Assembly: GCA_964353015.1 (NCBI GenBank)
Contig: CAYGUA010000002.1
Span: 195,706-259,705, forward strand
Reading direction: 5' to 3'
Length of the DNA stretch: 64,000 nucleotides
From: JAMZMI01 sp964353015
GTDB taxonomy: Bacteria; Bacteroidota; Bacteroidia; Cytophagales; Cyclobacteriaceae
The number at the start of each line of letters is the position of its first letter. Position 1 is the first letter of the stretch. Of the stretch, positions 27,076 through 34,334 are shown one piece after another. The position numbers were made by a program, and so were the translations under genes. The notes under the pieces were generated by a model, which did no database searches, had not been told where the DNA came from, and saw nothing but the letters and a program-made list of their open reading frames with translations.

Positions 27076-28769
27076 TTTCGCATTTTTTTATCTACTTGAA
27101 TGAATAACACCTGATCCTTTCCATGTTGGGGAAAGGCAACAACCCCAAGCTCTTGAGCATAGCCAGGATCTGTGGGATGGGACAACCCACTAATCAAATC
27201 CACAATTTTACCTTTCTTCGCATCTACCTTGATAAGGGTACCTGCAGCCCAATCGGTGATGTAAAAATGTTTGCCTGCTTTGGTAACTCCTTCAAGATTC
27301 CCTACTTCCGCCACTAGGGTTTTGATCTCTTTGGATACTAAATCAATACTCAAAATGCCTCCAAATTTTGAAGTATTGAACGTGCCAGGTTCGCTCAAAG
27401 GACCCCAAGAAACCACGATCAACCTATCGTCATCCATGTAAAGTCCGTCAGGCGTTTCCAGAAGGTCTGTTTCCAACCAAATTTCCGCTTTTCTGCTGTT
27501 TGCTGGAAGTTTATAGATACGGTTTCCAAAGAAGTCAGAAATATACAGATCGCCATTTGACGCCATGGCAATGTCGTTAATAAATTCACCTCCTGGAAGT
27601 TCATAGAAGTTGGCTATTGCTTGGTTGTTGATATCAACTTCATGTACACCATCTCGATCGCATACATACAAAAACTCATCGGTAATAATCATGCCAGATG
27701 GTGCGTGCATTCCCTCGTCCAACCCAATCCAAACAGGATCAAGTACTGTCCCTTTTTCATCGAGACGTGAAATCCAGCCATAGCTGTCACTATCCAGCGA
27801 TATGCCTCCTCCTAAATTGGACACAAACCATGTACGGCTTGGTGCATGCCACATGCACTGATCTGGTGCGTCGAATGCGCTAATCGGGATTCTTGGGGCA
27901 TTGAGCTCGTCCAGCCATTTATCGTAAAGTTGTTTAGAACCAGGCAAGTAAACATCCGGATCTTCTTTGATCAGGTGGTTAATGAAGCCAATCGCTCCTT
28001 CGTAACCGATTTCCTTTAGTTTCTTAAGTACACGTTTATTATCGAAGTTACCTCTATATAACGGCTTGATACTAGAATTTTCGATTGAGAAAGGATCGGT
28101 GAAGTCTACAAGTGTATCCGCCCCGGCTATGGTTACATGACCAAGGCGATCTCCTGCTTTCTCTAGAATCTCCTCAACTCGATTGGCATTTCCAGAACGT
28201 AGCTCATGACATGTATGAAAAACGATATCCAAATTAGGTGAATTAATCTTATCCAGCCAGACCAGACCTTGCTCTAATGTGGGAATCACGTCGTTGTGAT
28301 GGGGATATAGCGTGATTTTTTGCTCCTTCTCTGCCCCATAAGTCACAACATCCCTTAGTACTGATTCAATATGTTGATCAGTAAACCCGTCAGTAGGTCG
28401 ACCAAAAATCATCCAAAATGCAATGTCCTTGCCGGCAATCTGATCAATGATTTTCCTGTATCCGGTTCTTACATCTTCATCATCGCTGAAATTGTATCTA
28501 AAAAACACTGAGTATATGTGAAAATCTTCATCCTTATCATCGATTTCCAAAAATGGAGTTAAATCGAATAAGGCGTTTTTTCGATTGGCACTCAACGAGA
28601 TACCATCATAGCCATGCTTCTTTAACATGGACATCTGGTCCTCAGGGGACTTGTCTCTTATTCCTCCGAAATTGTAGGCGTACAGGGGCCAGTCAACCTC
28701 AGAACTAGATTGTGAAAACCCTTGATTCACCAACAACAGCATCAAAAAATTTATAAAGAATGTCTTCAT
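27072..28769 (-). CDS. Exported TIM-barrel / SMP-30 beta-propeller fusion protein
   Basis: ATG 28769 is preferred because it starts a signal peptide (MKTFFINFLMLLLVNQGFSQ); a longer frame to 28835 runs into the upstream gene. The 565-residue protein has an N-terminal sugar phosphate isomerase-type TIM barrel (about 25-285; GYDGISLSANR, YPHHNDVIPTLEQG, HTCHELR) and a C-terminal gluconolactonase/SMP-30-like six-bladed propeller (about 290-565; ISRLDEKGTV, HAPSGMIITDEFLYVCDRDG, ETPDGLYMDDDRL). The combination could couple isomerisation or elimination of an oxidised sugar with lactone hydrolysis. It is 25 bases after the Gfo/Idh/MocA gene and overlaps the plug protein gene. Confidence 0.78.
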   Translation of the reverse strand: MKTFFINFLMLLLVNQGFSQSSSEVDWPLYAYNFGGIRDKSPEDQMSMLKKHGYDGISLSANRKNALFDLTPFLEIDDKDEDFHIYSVFFRYNFSDDEDVRTGYRKIIDQIAGKDIAFWMIFGRPTDGFTDQHIESVLRDVVTYGAEKEQKITLYPHHNDVIPTLEQGLVWLDKINSPNLDIVFHTCHELRSGNANRVEEILEKAGDRLGHVTIAGADTLVDFTDPFSIENSSIKPLYRGNFDNKRVLKKLKEIGYEGAIGFINHLIKEDPDVYLPGSKQLYDKWLDELNAPRIPISAFDAPDQCMWHAPSRTWFVSNLGGGISLDSDSYGWISRLDEKGTVLDPVWIGLDEGMHAPSGMIITDEFLYVCDRDGVHEVDINNQAIANFYELPGGEFINDIAMASNGDLYISDFFGNRIYKLPANSRKAEIWLETDLLETPDGLYMDDDRLIVVSWGPLSEPGTFNTSKFGGILSIDLVSKEIKTLVAEVGNLEGVTKAGKHFYITDWAAGTLIKVDAKKGKIVDLISGLSHPTDPGYAQELGVVAFPQHGKDQVLFIQVDKKMRK

Positions 28770-28794
28770 GGTCGTATTCAATTCACACAATGTT

Positions 28795-29916
28795 TCAATA
28801 ATTCTTAATCGCAACTTTTTTTCCATTTTGGGCACTGCGTTTCGCTGCGTCCAGTATCTGAACTACTTTAAGGTTATTTTCCAATGAAGAAAGGTCATTT
28901 GGATCAACCTTTATCTCGCCCTCTACGACAGCCTTATAATATGCAAAGACGTTTGAATAAGGCACTTCTCGTGGTTCCAATTGTTCCTTATGAGGCGGCT
29001 TTCTTCTGTCTTGAAGAAAGGACACATTGTTAGCATCATGAGCAATTACATATCCAGTTTCACCATATACTTCCATATCCTTTCGTGAGTACGGCCAATT
29101 CCATGAGGCTTGTATGACTCCTGTAGTTTCTGCATACTCCAGAATGATAGTAGCATCATCATCCACCGACTGATAGGTATCTGATTTGAATGTACTCGTG
29201 GTTGCGTATACGGAATTAGGTAGTTCCCCTTTTTTCAACCACGTCATCAGATTAGCTCCATAGCAACCAAAATCTGTTATAGCTCCACCACCATTTAATT
29301 TGGAATCTGTCAACCAAGCCAAAAACTCTTCACTTACTTTAATTTCCTTAGGCCCCCAATGACCATCATTCACAACTATTCTGCGAGGCTTGCCTATCGC
29401 ATTTTCTATATTCAGTTTCTTATTGACAAAATGATTGGAAGCATACCATGTCGTTTCGTAATTTGTGAGAAGATGTGTTTTATGCTCTCTAGAGAATTGA
29501 GCCATCTCATCAGCATGTTCCATACTGACAGCTAGAGGCTTTTCCACCATTACATGTATTCCTTTAGGAGCACAGACTCTGACAGTATTTAGGTGTTCAA
29601 AGGTAGAATTGAATGCCATTACAGCCTCAGGTGAAGTTGCCTCAACCATTTCTTGTAAAGATGTAAATATCAGGTCCATGGAAAATCCATACTGTTTAGC
29701 GAGTCTGGCTGCAAGCTCTTGATTGGGTTCTGCGATTCCGACAAGTTCGAATGTCGTAGAATCCGGGTGATTAAACACCCAAAACACATGTCCGTGACTC
29801 AGTCCATCCAACCCAAGGCGCAGAGGATTCTGGCCTTGGACTGGTAGATGAACTGTACATACAACTAAACTACTAACTATGAAGAACCTAAATATTTTAC
29901 TGGATTGCATGAACAT
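28795..29916 (-). CDS. Exported Gfo/Idh/MocA-family oxidoreductase
   Basis: A 373-residue protein with a signal peptide (FRFFIVSSLVVCTVHLPVQGQ). The nucleotide-binding loop is atypical, LGLDGLSHGH instead of GxGxxG, as in some members of the superfamily. VMVEKPLAVS and a later FGCYGANLMTWL helix are typical. It probably oxidises or epimerises a sugar in the periplasm. The first 117 residues are duplicated in the neighbouring chimeric ORF, because the gene overlaps one end of a tandem duplication. It starts an eight-gene minus-strand run, with an operator-bearing 313-base region in front. Confidence 0.88.
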   Translation of the reverse strand: MFMQSSKIFRFFIVSSLVVCTVHLPVQGQNPLRLGLDGLSHGHVFWVFNHPDSTTFELVGIAEPNQELAARLAKQYGFSMDLIFTSLQEMVEATSPEAVMAFNSTFEHLNTVRVCAPKGIHVMVEKPLAVSMEHADEMAQFSREHKTHLLTNYETTWYASNHFVNKKLNIENAIGKPRRIVVNDGHWGPKEIKVSEEFLAWLTDSKLNGGGAITDFGCYGANLMTWLKKGELPNSVYATTSTFKSDTYQSVDDDATIILEYAETTGVIQASWNWPYSRKDMEVYGETGYVIAHDANNVSFLQDRRKPPHKEQLEPREVPYSNVFAYYKAVVEGEIKVDPNDLSSLENNLKVVQILDAAKRSAQNGKKVAIKNY

Positions 29917-30229
29917 ATCTCTCTATTGACATTTAATAAGCCCAAGCTTGTTACATTGCTTGTAGTCGGTATTGAGGAAAACAAAACCGCGCGCTTCATT
30001 TTATACAGTCTAGATAAATTAAAAATTGATACTTTTGAAGTACACGTGTAATATTACTTAAAAATTCTCTTTTTTACATTGAAATCATCTTCTATCTTGA
30101 GAGTTCTATTGATCCAATGTTTTGTGTCTTCGCTAAGAGAAGCTTACTTAATGCCTCGATATAAGAATAGCTTAACGATGAGCGTCTCTAAGTCAGAAAT
30201 TTGTAATAAGTGGCATAAAAGATGACTCC
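29917..30229. other. Intergenic region upstream of the oxidoreductase (313 bases)
   Basis: AT-rich noncoding DNA. It contains the palindrome at 30040-30051 and no convincing ORF or RNA. It is exactly repeated at 30809-31121. Confidence 0.8.
30040..30051. promoter_or_regulatory. Palindromic operator, copy 3 (GTACACGTGTAA)
   Basis: It has the ACACGTGT core found in the other operator sites and lies 124 bases before the oxidoreductase start. A convincing -7 box was not found next to it. Confidence 0.55.
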
Positions 30230-30808
30230 TCATTTATTTAAATGGTCACCAAAAAATTGATCCATAAAGTCAATACTTTCATCAAACCACTCTTGGGCTC
30301 TCAAAAAATTATGTGGCGCATTTTCAAAAATTAGGAAGTCATTGGCAATGCCTAATGCGTCTAACCTTTGCCGCGTGGGTTCAGCTCGTGTACTGGGATC
30401 ATCCAATTCACCAGCCATAAATGCCATAGGCGGATCTGATACGTCTAGATGTGCCGCTGGAGCACAGACTCTGACAGTATTTAGGTGTTCAAAGGTAGAA
30501 TTGAATGCCATTACAGCCTCAGGTGAAGTTGCCTCAACCATTTCTTGTAAAGATGTAAATATCAGGTCCATGGAAAATCCATACTGTTTAGCGAGTCTGG
30601 CTGCAAGCTCTTGATTGGGTTCTGCGATTCCGACAAGTTCGAATGTCGTAGAATCCGGGTGATTAAACACCCAAAACACATGTCCGTGACTCAGTCCATC
30701 CAACCCAAGGCGCAGAGGATTCTGGCCTTGGACTGGTAGATGAACTGTACATACAACTAAACTACTAACTATGAAGAACCTAAATATTTTACTGGATTGC
30801 ATGAACAT
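30230..30808 (-). pseudogene. Chimeric ORF: oxidoreductase head fused to hydrolase tail
   Basis: A 192-codon frame formed at the junction of the tandem duplication. Residues 1-117 equal the start of the Gfo/Idh/MocA protein, including its signal peptide, up to RVCA; the remaining 75 residues equal the end of the alpha/beta hydrolase (AAHLDVSDPPMAF to the stop), in frame. The Rossmann half is incomplete and the hydrolase part lacks the nucleophile, so neither activity is expected, although the catalytic Asp and His region of the hydrolase is kept. It has its own copy of the upstream region with an operator. It is probably a by-product of the duplication; it could also be an assembly artefact. 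Confidence 0.85.
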
Positions 30809-31121
30809 ATCTCTCTATTGACATTTAATAAGCCCAAGCTTGTTACATTGCTTGTAGTCGGTATTGAGGAAAACAAAACCGCGCGCTTCATTTTATACAG
30901 TCTAGATAAATTAAAAATTGATACTTTTGAAGTACACGTGTAATATTACTTAAAAATTCTCTTTTTTACATTGAAATCATCTTCTATCTTGAGAGTTCTA
31001 TTGATCCAATGTTTTGTGTCTTCGCTAAGAGAAGCTTACTTAATGCCTCGATATAAGAATAGCTTAACGATGAGCGTCTCTAAGTCAGAAATTTGTAATA
31101 AGTGGCATAAAAGATGACTCC
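30809..31121. other. Intergenic region, second copy (313 bases)
   Basis: Identical to 29917-30229. It holds the operator at 30932-30943 and lies between the intact hydrolase gene and the chimeric ORF. Confidence 0.8.
30932..30943. promoter_or_regulatory. Palindromic operator, copy 4 (duplicate of copy 3)
   Basis: GTACACGTGTAA, present because the whole region was duplicated. It is not an independent instance of the motif. Confidence 0.55.
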
Positions 31122-32027
31122 TCATTTATTTAAATGGTCACCAAAAAATTGATCCATAAAGTCAATACTTTCATCAAACCACTCTTGGGCTCTCAAAAAA
31201 TTATGTGGCGCATTTTCAAAAATTAGGAAGTCATTGGCAATGCCTAATGCGTCTAACCTTTGCCGCGTGGGTTCAGCTCGTGTACTGGGATCATCCAATT
31301 CACCAGCCATAAATGCCATAGGCGGATCTGATACGTCTAGATGTGCCGCTGGCGAGGCAATCCGGTAAGTATTATAGTTTTCCACTTGTGTTCCGCTTAA
31401 GAACTTTTGATAGAAGTCCTTCGTCATAGAGATATTTTTTATCCGCTCTGTTTGGAAATCTAATTGAGCAGCTGATGGAATGGAAGCCTGAACGCGAGCA
31501 TCATATGATCCTGTATAAAGATCTTCCCATAAGCCTTTGGAATTGCCAGCTGTGGCCAATAATGCAACTAGATGCCCACCCGCGGAATGACCTGTTGCAC
31601 CCACTCTATTTCGATCGATACCATATTCATCAGCATGTTCCTTTAACCACACAACGGCAGCCTGAAGGTCTTGAATCTGGGCAGGAAAAGGTGCTACATC
31701 AGACAATCTGTATGAAACTGATGCCGTAGCATACCCACGTTCAGCCAATGCTCTTGACACATGGTGGTAATTCTTTCTTGTGCCCTTGTGCCAGGCGCCC
31801 CCGTGAACACAAACAATGACTGGAACGGGTTTTTCAATTCCCTCTGGTAGAAACAGATCAAGTTTCATCTCTATGCTATCCACCTTCAGATAGGTGATAT
31901 CAAAGACTTCTTTCACATGATATCGGCCTTTCTCTTGACCGATGAGTTGGACATTTATTGATAGAACCATGAAGAGCATACATATCATTCGTTCTGTGAT
32001 CTTAAGGTAATTGCGATTTCGTATCAT
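31122..32027 (-). CDS. Exported alpha/beta hydrolase (esterase-like)
   Basis: A 301-residue protein with an N-terminal hydrophobic segment (MICMLFMVLSINVQLIGQ) following a short basic stretch. CVHGGAWHKG is the oxyanion-hole motif, GHSAGGH the nucleophile elbow, and DDPSTRAE with ENAPHNF supply the acid and His of the triad. It belongs to the carboxylesterase-type (BD-FAE) hydrolases, which in glycan loci remove acetyl or other acyl groups. Its start overlaps the GH92 stop by 4 bases (32024-32027), so the two are coupled. The last 227 bases are part of the tandem duplication. Confidence 0.87.
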   Translation of the reverse strand: MIRNRNYLKITERMICMLFMVLSINVQLIGQEKGRYHVKEVFDITYLKVDSIEMKLDLFLPEGIEKPVPVIVCVHGGAWHKGTRKNYHHVSRALAERGYATASVSYRLSDVAPFPAQIQDLQAAVVWLKEHADEYGIDRNRVGATGHSAGGHLVALLATAGNSKGLWEDLYTGSYDARVQASIPSAAQLDFQTERIKNISMTKDFYQKFLSGTQVENYNTYRIASPAAHLDVSDPPMAFMAGELDDPSTRAEPTRQRLDALGIANDFLIFENAPHNFLRAQEWFDESIDFMDQFFGDHLNK

Positions 32028-34327
32028 TTTCCGAAGTTTCTATTTGGTAAAGGTCCCATTTCAATTGTAAGCGTTCCTCCATCAACGATAGCTGAATGGT
32101 CAAACATGGGGCCTGTTAGCTCCTTTCCATTCAAAACTACAGACTGCACATATTTATTTTTGGTCGAGTTATTCAGCGTTTCAATCACAAACTCGCGATC
32201 CTCAGAAAGGTCAATGCGAACCTTGTCAAACAATGGTCGGCCTATAGTGTATTCCGTGGAGCCTGGACAGACCTGATAGAAACCCAGAGCATTTAGAATG
32301 TACCATGCAGACATCTGCCCACAATCTTCATTCCCAGCCAATCCATTTGGATCATTAAAATAAAGTGTCTGTAGTACGGTATCAACCAACGCCTGGGTTT
32401 TCCAAGGTTCGCCAACATAATTGTACAAGTGGGTAATATGGTGACCAGGTTCATTGCCATGAGCATATTGACCAATAAGACCGGAGATATCATTGGATAT
32501 TTCATTGCCGGTAATCTCGGAATCCATTGTGAAAAAAGTATCCAATTTATCTGAAAAGGCTTTTCTCCCACCAATCAAATCGACAAGTCCTTCTACATCA
32601 TGTGGAACAAACCAAATCCACTGCCATGCATTTCCTTCACAATAATCATCTTTGCGATGGGTAGACGCTTTAGGGTCGAATGGAGTTCTCCACGAGCCAT
32701 CTGATAGCTTGCCCCGCATAAACCTTGTTTCCTGATCGAAGTACTGCGAATATCTTTTTGACCTGTTCATGTAGGTATCATAGTCCTTCTCCTTCCCAAG
32801 ATCCTTTGCCATTTGGGCAATGCACCAATCATCGTAGGCATACTCTAGTGCTTTAGCTACCACTTCAATGTCCTTATCCGCCGGAATGAATTCTTGCTGC
32901 TGATTATACTTCTTAGCTTGAGCCATCAGTTTGTCCAAAATCCGGTCATCATGCGCGATGATACCTTCAGGATTGTAATTAGAAGCATGAATCATGGCTT
33001 GGTAAGCCTTCTCAACATCAAAATCTTGAATGCCCTTGAAATAGGCATCCACTATTACAGGAATAGCATGATAGCCTATCATTGTACCAGTATAATTAGC
33101 GGCAAGTTCCCATTTTGGCAAGACACCTCCCTCCTCGTATTTTCTGAGAAGGGTTTTGACCAATTCATTGTCGAAATCCGGATTGGTTATGGTCAGAAGC
33201 GGATGAAACGCCCGAAAGGTGTCCCACAGAGAAAAAACAGTAAACATGTTTTCTCCCTTGGGAAGTTGGCCGATTTTCATATCCATTTTACGGTATTTCC
33301 CATCTATATCATTAAATATGTTGGGACTAATCGATGTGTGGTAAAGTGCCGTGTAAAAGATCGTTTTTTGATCTTCCGTTGCACCTTCTATTTTGATATT
33401 ACTTAACTGATTACTCCATTTTTCAAATGCCTCAGATTTGACTTTATCAAAGTCCCAATGTGGAATTTCTGCTTCGATATTTTTCCTAGCTCCTTCGTTA
33501 TCAACTACTGAAATACCTACTTTGACCAGTACGGACCCTTCTCCCTTGAAGGTTAAAACCGCTTTCGCTCTTGAAGCTTTAATGCTCTTGTCATCGCCAT
33601 GCAAAAGGGTATCATTGTAAAATTCAACATCAAATGGCTGATTGAACAGTGCATGAAAATAGATGTGCTGCTTTTTAGCCCACCCACTTGTCATCTTGTA
33701 ACCTATGAGCTCTGTATCACTGATCACTGAGAATTCATTGACGACATTCTCGTTATGCCTTTCTTGCAAAACATGAGTGAGATCAATCATCAGTTTTTTG
33801 TCCGAATCGTTTTTGTAGCTATATCGATGAAAACCAGCGCGTGAGGTGGTGGTTAGCTCAGCATTGATTTGATCATCCAATAGTTGTACTTGATAATAAC
33901 CGGGCTGTGAAGATTCTTCGTGATGAGAAAATCGAGAACGAAAGCCTGAATCAGGATCCTTCGCATTCCCACTTGTCAATTGTGTTACTCCAGAGAAAGG
34001 CATAAATAAAACATCTCCATAGTCAGCAATTCCCGTTCCACTCAAATGGGTATGAGAAAAACCGATAATTGAACTATCCGAATAGTGATATCCTCCACAG
34101 GCATCCCAGCCTACTGTCCTGGTATCAGGACTTAGTTGAACCATCCCGTAAGGAGTAGTAGCACCGGGAAAGGTATGCCCATGTCCGCCAGTTCCAATGA
34201 AGGTGTTTACAAAATCAGCATTTTCAGTATGTTCTATTTCATCAAAACTTTTAATTGATTGACGGCACCCGAAAATCATCGTAATCGGAACGATGAAGGT
34301 AACCCAAGCGCGAACAAGTCCGATCAT
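32024..34327 (-). CDS. GH92 alpha-mannosidase-family lipoprotein
   Basis: ATG 34327 starts a compact lipoprotein signal (MIGLVRAWVTFIVPITMIFGC); upstream in-frame Mets overlap the propeller gene. The 767-residue product has the full GH92 pattern: FIGTGGHGHTFPGATTPYGMVQLSPDT at the N-terminal sandwich, CGGYHYSD, GFSHTHLSGTG, then in the catalytic domain EGNAWQWIWFVPHD, GNEPGHHITHLYNY and GNEDCGQMSAWY. GH92 enzymes are calcium-dependent exo-alpha-mannosidases that work by inversion. It lies 7 bases after a propeller gene and is coupled to an esterase-like hydrolase. It is 30-40 residues shorter at the N-terminus than the longest frame. Confidence 0.95.
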   Translation of the reverse strand: MIGLVRAWVTFIVPITMIFGCRQSIKSFDEIEHTENADFVNTFIGTGGHGHTFPGATTPYGMVQLSPDTRTVGWDACGGYHYSDSSIIGFSHTHLSGTGIADYGDVLFMPFSGVTQLTSGNAKDPDSGFRSRFSHHEESSQPGYYQVQLLDDQINAELTTTSRAGFHRYSYKNDSDKKLMIDLTHVLQERHNENVVNEFSVISDTELIGYKMTSGWAKKQHIYFHALFNQPFDVEFYNDTLLHGDDKSIKASRAKAVLTFKGEGSVLVKVGISVVDNEGARKNIEAEIPHWDFDKVKSEAFEKWSNQLSNIKIEGATEDQKTIFYTALYHTSISPNIFNDIDGKYRKMDMKIGQLPKGENMFTVFSLWDTFRAFHPLLTITNPDFDNELVKTLLRKYEEGGVLPKWELAANYTGTMIGYHAIPVIVDAYFKGIQDFDVEKAYQAMIHASNYNPEGIIAHDDRILDKLMAQAKKYNQQQEFIPADKDIEVVAKALEYAYDDWCIAQMAKDLGKEKDYDTYMNRSKRYSQYFDQETRFMRGKLSDGSWRTPFDPKASTHRKDDYCEGNAWQWIWFVPHDVEGLVDLIGGRKAFSDKLDTFFTMDSEITGNEISNDISGLIGQYAHGNEPGHHITHLYNYVGEPWKTQALVDTVLQTLYFNDPNGLAGNEDCGQMSAWYILNALGFYQVCPGSTEYTIGRPLFDKVRIDLSEDREFVIETLNNSTKNKYVQSVVLNGKELTGPMFDHSAIVDGGTLTIEMGPLPNRNFGK

Positions 34328-34334
34328 ATTCCTG

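Larger units (their letters stand above)
29567..30458. repeat. Tandem duplication, copy 1 (892 bases)
   Basis: Identical, base for base as read here, to 30459-31350. It runs from inside the Gfo/Idh/MocA gene through the intergenic region into the end of the alpha/beta hydrolase gene. The junction has a GG microhomology. Confidence 0.95.
30459..31350. repeat. Tandem duplication, copy 2 (892 bases)
   Basis: Direct repeat of 29567-30458 with no differences seen. The two bases after it (GG, 31351-31352) match the first two of each copy, a 2-base microhomology at the breakpoint. Confidence 0.95.

Noticed and set aside
30230..30808. Chimeric ORF as a normal functional gene
   Set aside because: It is fully explained by the 892-bp duplication and contains only parts of two domains; listed as a pseudogene.
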